NCBI RefSeq assembly: GCF_024055575.1
Contig: NZ_JAMXOE010000002.1
Location: 682,001 to 746,000, forward strand
Direction: 5' to 3'
Origin: Mucilaginibacter flavidus
GTDB lineage: Bacteria; Bacteroidota; Bacteroidia; Sphingobacteriales; Sphingobacteriaceae
Length of the DNA: 64,000 nucleotides
The position numbers and the translations under genes were made by a program. The notes beneath the pieces were generated by a model. That model saw only the letters and a list, made by a program, of their open reading frames with translations, was not told where the DNA came from and searched no databases. Below are positions 7,999 through 13,918 of the stretch, one piece after another; the first letter of the stretch is position 1, and each line of letters opens with the position of its first letter.

Positions 7999-8126
7999 TT
8001 TAAGGATGCCGTAGAAACGGGTTACTTCGCTACCATTAAGGGGGAGGGCAGTGCGGCGCAAGCTGTGCTGAGGGTTCGAGTCCCTATGGCAACCCCCCGA
8101 ACCTGCGTCGCCAGTTGCTCCTTAAA
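7999..8126 (+). ncRNA. Y RNA-like RNA, copy 1 (GCAA hairpin + T-arm type)
   Basis: Outer stem: TTTAAGGA (7999-8006) pairs perfectly with TCCTTAAA (8119-8126). The conserved linker TGCCGTA follows, then an 8-base inner stem GAAACGGG with CCTGCGTC (six of eight pairs), then the conserved TTACTTCG. Inside lie an 8-bp hairpin with a GCAA tetraloop (AGTGCGGC/GCTGTGCT) and a T-arm-like hairpin AGGG-TTCGAGT-CCCT. GGGGG and CCCCC flanks can close these. This is the same framework as copies 2-7. No D-arm is seen. I infer a Y RNA that binds the Ro60 protein through the terminal stems. Confidence 0.75.
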
Positions 8127-8129
8127 AAT

Positions 8130-8262
8130 AAAAAGGTGTCGTAAATAAGTGTTACTTCGATTCCAAGACTGAGGTCGCCGGTTCGAGTCCGGCCCCGTAA
8201 AAGGGTAGTTGAGATGGTTAAAACGCAGAGAAAATTGCACTTATTACCTGTTACCCTTTTTT
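8130..8262 (+). ncRNA. Y RNA-like RNA, copy 2 (permuted tRNA elbow type)
   Basis: Outer stem AAAAAGG (8130-8136) pairs with CCTTTTT (8255-8261). The linker TGTCGTA leads to inner stem AATAAGTG, fully paired with CACTTATT (8238-8245), then TTACTTCG. The interior has a canonical T-arm GCCGG-TTCGAGT-CCGGC (8177-8193), a short CCC/GGG hairpin in the acceptor position, then TAGTTGAGATGGTTAAAACGC, a D-arm-like stretch following TA. So the order is T-arm, acceptor, D-arm, the reverse of a tRNA. The 3' end is a run of six T, suitable for termination. Confidence 0.85.
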
Positions 8263-8327
8263 AAAGAAATTATCAAGATATCCCAACCGCGCCTTCGGTA
8301 AAACGGAACGCGGGGACGATATAAGTT

Positions 8328-8473
8328 GAAGGTGTCGTAAACGAGTGTTACTTCGATTGATAACCCCCAGGTCGCCGGTTCGAGTCCGGCCTTTAGCAAC
8401 AGCTAAAGTAGCTCAGTTTGGTTAGAGCAGGGGCACCGAAAGGTGCAGGTCACTTGTTGCTTGTTGCCCTTCT
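8328..8473 (+). ncRNA. Y RNA-like RNA, copy 3 (best permuted tRNA elbow)
   Basis: Outer stem GAAGG pairs with CCTTC (8468-8472); inner stem AACGAGTG pairs with CACTTGTT (8450-8457). Relative to copy 2, a T-A pair is replaced by C-G, a compensatory change. The interior is a textbook tRNA elbow in permuted order: T-arm GCCGG-TTCGAGT-CCGGC (8374-8390), a perfect 7-bp acceptor stem CTTTAGC/GCTAAAG closed by an AACA loop (8391-8408), then T and A in the places of tRNA positions 8 and 9, then D-arm GCTC-AGTTTGGTTA-GAGC with the GG of the D-loop. A GCACC-GAAA-GGTGC hairpin follows. No CCA end and no anticodon arm are present, so it is not a normal tRNA. Confidence 0.9.
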
Positions 8474-8478
8474 ATTTA

Positions 8479-8552
8479 CCCCCTAACCCTCTAAAGGGGG
8501 AATATAAAATTAAAAAAAGTTCTCCGCTCCCCCTTTAGGGGGCTGGGGGGCC
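8479..8552. repeat. C5/G5-ended inverted repeat, copy B
   Basis: Same family as 7916-7993: CCCCCTAACCCTCTAAAGGG at the left and CTCCCCCTTTAGGGGG with CTGGGGGG at the right. It fills nearly the whole space between RNA copies 3 and 4, ending one base before the outer stem of copy 4. Confidence 0.85.
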
Positions 8553-8689
8553 AGAGGTGTCGTAAATAAGTGTTACTTCGGGATCCTGGGGTTGCCGGTT
8601 CGAGTCCGGCCTTGCCGACCAACGTCAGCTTGTAGCTCAACCCGGTAGAGCACAGGGTTATAGTCACTTGTTGCTTTTTACCCTCTTTT
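8553..8689 (+). ncRNA. Y RNA-like RNA, copy 4 (permuted tRNA elbow type)
   Basis: Outer stem AGAGG (8553-8557) pairs with CCTCT (8682-8686), a compensatory change from copy 3 (GAAGG/CCTTC). Inner stem AATAAGTG pairs with CACTTGTT. The T-arm GCCGG-TTCGAGT-CCGGC is at 8594-8610, and the D-arm GCTC-AACCCGGTA-GAGC at 8635-8651 is preceded by TA. The acceptor part between them is poorly paired: CTTGCCGACCA resembles a tRNA 3' end with its CCA, followed by GTCAGCTTG like a tRNA 5' end. This suggests descent from a permuted tRNA-like module, now partly decayed. Confidence 0.85.
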
Positions 8690-8754
8690 CCCCCTAACCC
8701 CCTAAAGGGGGAATTAAAAGTCTTCCCGCTCCCCCTTTAGGGGGCTTGGGGGCC
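8690..8754. repeat. C5/G5-ended inverted repeat, copy C
   Basis: Third member of the family inside the RNA cluster: CCCCCTAACCCCCTAAAGGG at the left, CTCCCCCTTTAGGGGG with CTTGGGGG at the right. It fills the gap between RNA copies 4 and 5. Confidence 0.85.
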
Positions 8755-8756
8755 TA

Positions 8757-8830
8757 AGAAGATGCAGTAGGTTAGCGTTACTTCGCCTGTTAAGCAAATA
8801 ACGAACGCTGGTCGCTTTTGCTCTTCTTTT
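8757..8830 (+). ncRNA. Y RNA-like RNA, copy 5 (minimal, no tRNA module)
   Basis: Outer stem AGAAGA (8757-8762) pairs perfectly with TCTTCT (8822-8827). The linker TGCAGTA, inner stem GGTTAGCG paired with CGCTGGTC (all eight positions, with G-U wobbles) and then TTACTTCG match the other copies. The interior is only a small hairpin (GTTA/TAAC) with no T-loop or D-arm. At 74 bases it keeps just the part I expect to bind Ro60. A T run follows at the 3' end. Confidence 0.75.
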
Positions 8831-8842
8831 ATTCATAAACTA

Positions 8843-8976
8843 AAAGGTGCCGTAAACCGGTGATACTTCGGTTAGAACATCCGTTACGCGGAAGGACGTC
8901 GGTTCAAATCCGGCCAGTAATTAATTTTACAAGTAGTTCAGTATTATCTCTCACCGGTTGTTTTTTGCCCTTTATT
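8843..8976 (+). ncRNA. Y RNA-like RNA, copy 6 (divergent permuted elbow)
   Basis: Outer stem AAAGG (8843-8847) pairs with CCTTT (8969-8973). Linker TGCCGTA is followed by inner stem AACCGGTG, fully complementary to CACCGGTT, so several pairs have changed on both sides compared with copies 2-4. The conserved ATACTTCG follows. The interior has a T-arm GTCGG-TTCAAAT-CCGGC (8898-8914), a weak GTAA/TTAC acceptor hairpin, then TAGTTCAGTATTATCTC, a D-arm-like sequence lacking the GG. Confidence 0.8.
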
Positions 8977-8980
8977 AATG

Positions 8981-9083
8981 AAAGATGCCGTAGGCAGGTG
9001 ATACTTCGCTGGTTGAAAACATGCAGCAATGCATGAATACAGGTTCGAATCCTGAAATGCACCCGCCGCTTGTTGCTCTTTTA
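8981..9083 (+). ncRNA. Y RNA-like RNA, copy 7 (GCAA hairpin + T-arm type)
   Basis: Outer stem AAAGA (8981-8985) pairs with TCTTT (9077-9081). Linker TGCCGTA and inner stem GGCAGGTG with CACCCGCC (seven of eight pairs) precede ATACTTCG. Inside are CATGCA-GCAA-TGCATG, a 6-bp hairpin with a GCAA tetraloop, and a T-arm CAGG-TTCGAAT-CCTG (9040-9054). No D-arm follows, so it resembles copy 1 rather than copies 2-4. The 3' flank is T-rich and meets the end of the convergent chromate-transporter gene. Confidence 0.75.
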
Positions 9084-9110
9084 TTCTTTTATAGTTTTTT
9101 GCCGCTTAGG

Positions 9111-10292
9111 TTAAATGGCTTTTATAAGCAAACCAATAACTGCAGCAATGCCAATGATATAGGGTTCCTGTAGTTTTTTGATATAAACCAATCCCAATAC
9201 GGCTGCAATCGCGATTAAAGCAGTTGGTATATCGGTAATGGAACGCAGCCCGATAATAATAACAGAACCCACCAAAGCCCCGATAACCGACGCAGTAATG
9301 CCCTCCACAAAAGCTTTAATGCTGACATTCTTAGCAATCTTTTTAAAAGACGGCGCCAGGGCAACAGTAAATAAATAGCAGGGCAGAAAAGTAGCCAACG
9401 CTGCTACACAAGCCCCAGGGAAACCAGCAACCAAATAGCCGATAAAACCGACGGTAATCACCACCGGCCCCGGAGTGATCATGGCTACAGCTACAGAATC
9501 GACAAACTGGTGTTCGTTCAGCCAGCCAAACTCCTTAACCACACCGCCATGCAGGAACGGCACAATAGCCAATCCACTGCCAAATACAAATGCGCCTGCC
9601 TTTAAAAAGAACAGCCCCATTTCCTGCAAAGTTTTACCATCATATTTCCAAAACCCCGTGCTGATAAGCACGCTTACTGGAAGCACAGCCGGTCTTTTCA
9701 ACCACTGGGGCGGAGCTTTTATCAGCATATACAGAATGCCGCAAGTGAGAAATAACAGTATTTCTTCTTTTTGCGTAATCACAGTAATGGCAATACCAAC
9801 GGAGTAGAACAACCACAACAACCACTTCGACCTCATGGCTGACGGCTCAAACTTGCTGATAGATTTAATAGTTAGCTTATAAGCGCTCATCCCGATAATA
9901 CCAATAACAGCGGCACCCACACCGTAGAATACCGCCTGCATCCAGGCCAGCCCGCCGTACAACTGGTAGGCCATACCTAATAATACCACCATTATAAACG
10001 ATGGCAATATGAAAGCCAGCCCTGTTAATGTAGCACCTACAAGCCCATAATGCACGAAGCCAATATAGATGCCCAATTGCGCGGCCAAGGGCCCTGGCGC
10101 CAGTTGGGCCAATGCCAACCCCTCTTTGTATTCTTCATCAGTCAGCCAGCCCTTATCCTCCACCAAATCGCGGTGCATATAGCCCACTAAAGCCACCGGG
10201 CCGCCAAAACCCCAGGTGCCAAGCTTCAGGTAATACTTTGTTATCTGTAACAAAGTATAGACTGGTTTTTGTTTTATCAACTGCTCTGCCAT
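9111..10292 (-). CDS. chrA: Chromate transporter ChrA
   Basis: The protein of about 393 residues is a two-domain CHR-family transporter that exports chromate across the inner membrane. The first CHR half has YLKLGTWGFGGPVALVGYMH near residue 20 and the second half the matching FLKAGAFVFGSGLAIVPFLH near residue 235. There are about ten hydrophobic segments. The start at 10292 (MAEQLIKQ) is preferred over an upstream ATG because it fits the family N-terminus. It overlaps the ChrB-domain gene by 16 bases, which indicates translational coupling. It is the last gene of the chromate operon and converges on the Y RNA cluster. Confidence 0.95.
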   Translation of the reverse strand: MAEQLIKQKPVYTLLQITKYYLKLGTWGFGGPVALVGYMHRDLVEDKGWLTDEEYKEGLALAQLAPGPLAAQLGIYIGFVHYGLVGATLTGLAFILPSFIMVVLLGMAYQLYGGLAWMQAVFYGVGAAVIGIIGMSAYKLTIKSISKFEPSAMRSKWLLWLFYSVGIAITVITQKEEILLFLTCGILYMLIKAPPQWLKRPAVLPVSVLISTGFWKYDGKTLQEMGLFFLKAGAFVFGSGLAIVPFLHGGVVKEFGWLNEHQFVDSVAVAMITPGPVVITVGFIGYLVAGFPGACVAALATFLPCYLFTVALAPSFKKIAKNVSIKAFVEGITASVIGALVGSVIIIGLRSITDIPTALIAIAAVLGLVYIKKLQEPYIIGIAAVIGLLIKAI

Positions 10293-10726
10293 GTATGTTT
10301 TTCCTCTTGTACATATTTTGCCCAACTATACAAGGCGTCATAAATTATCATCCCGGTTGCCAGTTGTTCATGATCGTCTTTAAAGTTATGAGACAGGCCG
10401 GCTGAAATAGCCCAAAGCCCAGCTGCTTGTTGCGCCAGGTCAAAACGCGCGGTATCCGCACCGCGTACAATTAATCCAATTTGCAGCAGCGCCGGGTCGG
10501 TCAGTTCATGCTTTTTCAGGATATAATCGAACGTACAAAACTCACCCTCATGCGTATATTCAACCCCGCCGATATCATATGCTATGGCATTTAATTTTTT
10601 TGCGCGCTCAATTACTTCTTCAGCCGGAACAAAAACAAACTCAGCATCCCGGTCGACAAAGTTTTTGATAAGCCAGGGACAGGCAATACGGTCAATTTTT
10701 GGCCGTTCACGGGTGATCCATTTCAT
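10277..10726 (-). CDS. ChrB-domain chromate resistance protein
   Basis: The 149-residue protein is a stand-alone ChrB C-terminal (Chrome_Resist) domain. It opens with MKWITRERPKIDRIACPWL and continues with FDLAQQAAGLWAISAGLSHN and DDHEQLATGMIIYDALYSWA, both family hallmarks. In known systems this domain takes part in sensing or responding to chromate. The same domain, closely similar, forms the N-terminus of the ChrB-AraC fusion at 11808-12668, so the operon holds two copies. It is cytoplasmic and overlaps chrA by 16 bases. Confidence 0.9.
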   Translation of the reverse strand: MKWITRERPKIDRIACPWLIKNFVDRDAEFVFVPAEEVIERAKKLNAIAYDIGGVEYTHEGEFCTFDYILKKHELTDPALLQIGLIVRGADTARFDLAQQAAGLWAISAGLSHNFKDDHEQLATGMIIYDALYSWAKYVQEEKHTWQSS

Positions 10727-10755
10727 CGGAAATTGGTTTTAAAAGACCGTTTATT

Positions 10756-11742
10756 TTACATCTTCATCCCACCCATTGAACTCTTTTTACCCAGTTCGTC
10801 CAATGCTGCTCTGAACCCTTTGGCGAGTTCCCCCGCCTGGCCCTTACCCAAATAGTGGAGAAATATGATATGCGGATCATCATTTAGCATGTGGCTGTGA
10901 ACAGCAACTACTTCAATATTATGCTGACGCAAGGTTTTGATCACATTATTCACTTCGCCCGGCAGCATGGCAATATCACCGGCTATCTGGGCATCATCCT
11001 GCTTTCCGGCGAAAGAGGCCCAAGTGTTCAACCCGATGTTCGTGGTCATTTCAACCCCCATCATCATTACCTTAAGGTCGCTGCGCCCTATGGTATATTT
11101 ATAGGTCGGGCCGTTTACCGTTCCGGTATATTTAACAATAGCATCAAGGGCCGGAATATCAAAATTTTCTTTGCCTGTAACTGTCGGTGGCGGACCAGCG
11201 GGAGGCTGATTTGCCGGGAAAATTTTGCTGTCGCGGATAGTATCGGCATATCTTTTAGCAAGGTCTGCAACGCTGCCCATTCCTTGAATGTGCATGTAAA
11301 AAATCCGGGGCTCCTCATAAAAAAAGTGGTTATGGATAGCGCTAATCTCCAAACCATTTGCTTGTGCAGCTGATATTAAGGGATTAACTTCTTCCTGCAG
11401 CAACACTGTGTCCCCCATTATCATGGCTGATTTTCCGTCAACAGATTTTTTAAATGATACCCAGCCGCCAAAACCGAATGGGATGGGAACGGGTACACCT
11501 TTAACCGTAACTTTCAAATCGTTGCGGGGCAGTGGGGTGGTGTGTACTGATTCTGCTTCTTTGTAACTGCCTTTTTTACCGAGTGCCGTTTCTATGGCGG
11601 TAATTTCTTCGGGTGTAAGTGCAGGAGTTTTTCCCGATGGCATGGGAATAGCTTTTAGCTTATCAACCGGCAATAGCAAAGTTGCGCCGGCAAGTGCGGT
11701 AGTTTGCAGGAATTGCCTGCGATTGTTTTCGGATGTCTTCAT
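10756..11742 (-). CDS. Exported DUF1259 protein (LppY/LpqO-like)
   Basis: The 328-residue protein begins with a twin-arginine-type signal (NNRRQFLQTTALAGATLLL), so it is probably exported folded, perhaps with a cofactor. The mature part holds two DUF1259 units that resemble each other: AIHNHFFYEEPRIFYMHIQG near residue 150 and AVHSHMLNDDPHIIFLHYLG near residue 290. The repeated HxH and MH/LH histidines suggest a metal or ligand site (inference). DUF1259 genes often stand beside chromate-resistance genes, as here, but no reaction is established. It lies 29 bases upstream of the ChrB-domain gene. Confidence 0.85.
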   Translation of the reverse strand: MKTSENNRRQFLQTTALAGATLLLPVDKLKAIPMPSGKTPALTPEEITAIETALGKKGSYKEAESVHTTPLPRNDLKVTVKGVPVPIPFGFGGWVSFKKSVDGKSAMIMGDTVLLQEEVNPLISAAQANGLEISAIHNHFFYEEPRIFYMHIQGMGSVADLAKRYADTIRDSKIFPANQPPAGPPPTVTGKENFDIPALDAIVKYTGTVNGPTYKYTIGRSDLKVMMMGVEMTTNIGLNTWASFAGKQDDAQIAGDIAMLPGEVNNVIKTLRQHNIEVVAVHSHMLNDDPHIIFLHYLGKGQAGELAKGFRAALDELGKKSSMGGMKM

Positions 11743-11807
11743 AGTGGATTGTTTGTATTTGGTATATACAATATTACAAACAAAGCCACGCTATAAATAG
11801 CACGGAT

Positions 11808-12668
11808 TTAACTATTGGTATCCATTTTACTTTTTCCGGTATTTTTTTTATAAAGGGTAGGCGTTTGGCCGGTTTGCTTTTTGAATATGCGCGTAAAATG
11901 GCTCTGGTCAGAAAAACCGGTGAGGTAAGCGATCTCTGTTAATGAATAATCCGTGTTTCCCATCAGGTGCATAGCTTTTTCAATGCGCAGCTTCCTTATG
12001 TATTCCCCAAATGACAGGTTCTCAAAGTATTTGGAAAACTCCCTTGATAAATACGCCGGGTTAATTTCCAGTTGACCGGATACCTGCTGTAAGCTTAAGG
12101 CCATATTGGTATCCACTTGGTCCTGTATCATTTCTTTAAGCTCAATTGCCCATTCTGGTGCTTTTTTCGATTTATTTTGCTTGATATATTTATGATATAC
12201 TTCCAGCAGCATTTGTTCAACCGGCCCGGCCTGGGTGTGTTTCATTTGGTATAATTGTTTGGCCCAACTGTACAGTCCGTCATAAATGGTCATTCCAAGG
12301 TTCAGTAGTTCATGGTCGTCTTTTATATTGTACCCCAACCCTGAAAAAATCGCTTCCAGTCCTGCTGATTGTGGGGCAAAATCATGCCGGTCGGTATCTG
12401 CGCCGCGAACGATGGCCGCTACCCGGTCAAGCGCTGCATCTTTAAGTTGGTGTTTCCTGATAAAATAATCAAAGGTGCACTGGTCGTCATAATGTGTGTA
12501 TTCTACGCCCGGTAAGTCAAATGGGATGGCATTTAGGTCGGCCGCTTTGGAGATTACATCGGCAAAGGGCACATAGATAATCTCGGCTTCTGCGTCAATA
12601 AACCGCTTGATTAGCCACGGGCAGGCGATGCGGTCGATCTTGGGGTGTTCACGGGTAATCCATTTCAT
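11808..12668 (-). CDS. ChrB-domain / AraC-type HTH fusion regulator
   Basis: The N-terminal half (about residues 1-135) is a Chrome_Resist domain beginning MKWITREHPKIDRIACPWLI, nearly the same as the stand-alone protein at 10277-10726. After a linker comes an AraC-family DNA-binding domain (about 180-280): LQQVSGQLEINPAYLSREF for the first helix-turn-helix and LTEIAYLTGFSDQSHFTRIF for the second. This makes a one-component regulator with the chromate-linked domain as its likely sensor. It is the first gene of the operon on this strand and probably controls it (inference). The start at 12668 is chosen because it matches the paralogue; an ATG nine bases upstream is possible. Confidence 0.9.
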   Translation of the reverse strand: MKWITREHPKIDRIACPWLIKRFIDAEAEIIYVPFADVISKAADLNAIPFDLPGVEYTHYDDQCTFDYFIRKHQLKDAALDRVAAIVRGADTDRHDFAPQSAGLEAIFSGLGYNIKDDHELLNLGMTIYDGLYSWAKQLYQMKHTQAGPVEQMLLEVYHKYIKQNKSKKAPEWAIELKEMIQDQVDTNMALSLQQVSGQLEINPAYLSREFSKYFENLSFGEYIRKLRIEKAMHLMGNTDYSLTEIAYLTGFSDQSHFTRIFKKQTGQTPTLYKKNTGKSKMDTNS

Positions 12669-12826
12669 GCCTAACAAATAAGCCCAAAGTTAGTATAATA
12701 ACGATACACGTTCCCGGATATAGTATCCGTTTTATAATTCCGGTTAATCGTTATGTTCGCAAACAGTCACAGTAATTTCTATACTTTTAACTTCTATACT
12801 TTCGAATTATCATCATCATCCAAAAC

Positions 12827-12861
12827 AAAAAGAGACTGCTTTTTTGAAACAGTCTCTTTTT
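12827..12861. terminator. Bidirectional intrinsic terminator
   Basis: AAAAAGAGACTG (12827-12838) pairs with CAGTCTCTTTTT (12850-12861) around an 11-base loop. A and T runs on each side allow it to work both ways. It lies just downstream of the minus-strand lipoprotein gene at 12885-13223. Confidence 0.8.
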
Positions 12862-12884
12862 GCTTAGATAATAAAAACTCAGCT

Positions 12885-13223
12885 CTATGGCAGCGTTGCC
12901 GAAATAGTGATGCTGTTTGAGTTTCCGTTACTTTGGGTGGTTTGATTGCCATCAATAAATATCTTGCCACCAACATTACTGCCATCAGTGCTGATTGCAG
13001 CCAGTTTAAGCATTAACCCATGATCTGTTGACGAAAAGCTCGTGGTCCAGTTGGCATCTGCATTGGTTACTGTCTTGACGTCCCCGTTCTGATCGGTGTA
13101 GGTAACCGTTGATCTCGCGCTGCCCTGGATGCTATATTTTACAACGTGCGACTTATCCTTTTTGCACGAAAAAGTAAAAACAGCGATCAGCGTAAAAAGA
13201 GAAAGGACAATGATTTTTTTCAT
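12885..13223 (-). CDS. Small putative lipoprotein (MmpS-like size)
   Basis: The 112-residue protein has a signal peptide ending in a lipobox-like TFSCKK, so it is likely a lipoprotein. The mature part is short, beta-rich and serine/threonine-rich: KYSIQGSARSTVTYTDQNGD, then NANDTTQ-like turns and SITISATLP at the end. Small secreted beta-sandwich proteins of this kind occur widely in Bacteroidota, but I cannot name a family with confidence. The start at 13223 is the ATG in front of KKIIVLSLF. It is monocistronic and ends at a strong terminator. Confidence 0.7.
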   Translation of the reverse strand: MKKIIVLSLFTLIAVFTFSCKKDKSHVVKYSIQGSARSTVTYTDQNGDVKTVTNADANWTTSFSSTDHGLMLKLAAISTDGSNVGGKIFIDGNQTTQSNGNSNSITISATLP

Positions 13224-13433
13224 TTTTAGAGTTACCATAAGTTAAATAGTTGCGTTACCGAATAATCGTTTAATTAGTTGATTATCACTTTGCTTTATAG
13301 GTAACAAAAAAGTTACAAATTTGTTTTAATGAACTCTTAAACTAAAATATTTCATGGGGGTATTTAGCCCCCGGTGACAAAGTTTTGCTTTAGCAACTAC
13401 CGTGCAATAAGCGCCACGTTTTTACTACCTTTG

Positions 13434-13838
13434 ATGACAATGTTCAGGCAAATTACATGCGGCTTACTGGCTTGCCTGTTTTTAACAGGCAGCATGATGC
13501 TGCCTTTAGGCGATTTTTCCTTATTGCGCGATATTCCCAAAATGTACCAGAATTACACCAGGATCACTTCTGCGGAAGAGATGGGTGTCATTGATTTTAT
13601 CGGAGACTACCTGCTGCACGGTAAAGACCTTTTTGGGCATAACGAACATGACAAGACACCGTTAAAAGGGTCCGATGTTCAATTCCAGCACCAGGCCAGC
13701 CAGTTGAATATTGTTTTTTCGCATAGCCCGATCCTCTTGTTAAACACGCATATAGTTGTCAGGATACATCCTGTATTCGTACCCAATTTTTATAGCTCAG
13801 ATTACCGCAATAAACTCTTCAGGCCGCCGCTCGCCTGA
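13434..13838 (+). CDS. Secreted or membrane-anchored small protein beside the TonB receptor
   Basis: This protein of about 134 residues has a hydrophobic N-terminus (ITCGLLACLFLTGSMMLPLG) acting as a signal or anchor, followed by a short helical region and HGKDLFGHNEHD near residue 65, rich in histidine and acidic residues. I do not recognise a family. It sits 80 bases upstream of a TonB-dependent receptor on the same strand; small histidine-bearing proteins upstream of such receptors are frequent in metal loci, so a role in metal handling is possible (inference). The start is one of two nearby ATGs at 13434 and 13440; a GTG at 13374 is less likely. Confidence 0.65.
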   Translation: MTMFRQITCGLLACLFLTGSMMLPLGDFSLLRDIPKMYQNYTRITSAEEMGVIDFIGDYLLHGKDLFGHNEHDKTPLKGSDVQFQHQASQLNIVFSHSPILLLNTHIVVRIHPVFVPNFYSSDYRNKLFRPPLA

Positions 13839-13918
13839 TATTGATTCCTCAATTATAATTTCTGAGTCTATTATTCATTTGCCCCGGGCTTTAGCCTGTA
13901 GCTATTATTTCTATATAC

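Noticed and set aside
8022..8240. Minus-strand protein frame across RNA copies 1 and 2
   Set aside because: It runs antisense through the conserved RNA stems, its composition is irregular and it resembles no family.
8374..8429. Ordinary tRNA genes in the 8-9 kb region
   Set aside because: T-arm and D-arm sequences are present but in reversed order, with no anticodon arm and no normal 5' or 3' ends.
7999..9083. CRISPR array
   Set aside because: The repeated units are 75-145 bases long, differ in sequence and carry compensatory stem changes; there are no short identical repeats with unique spacers and no cas genes.
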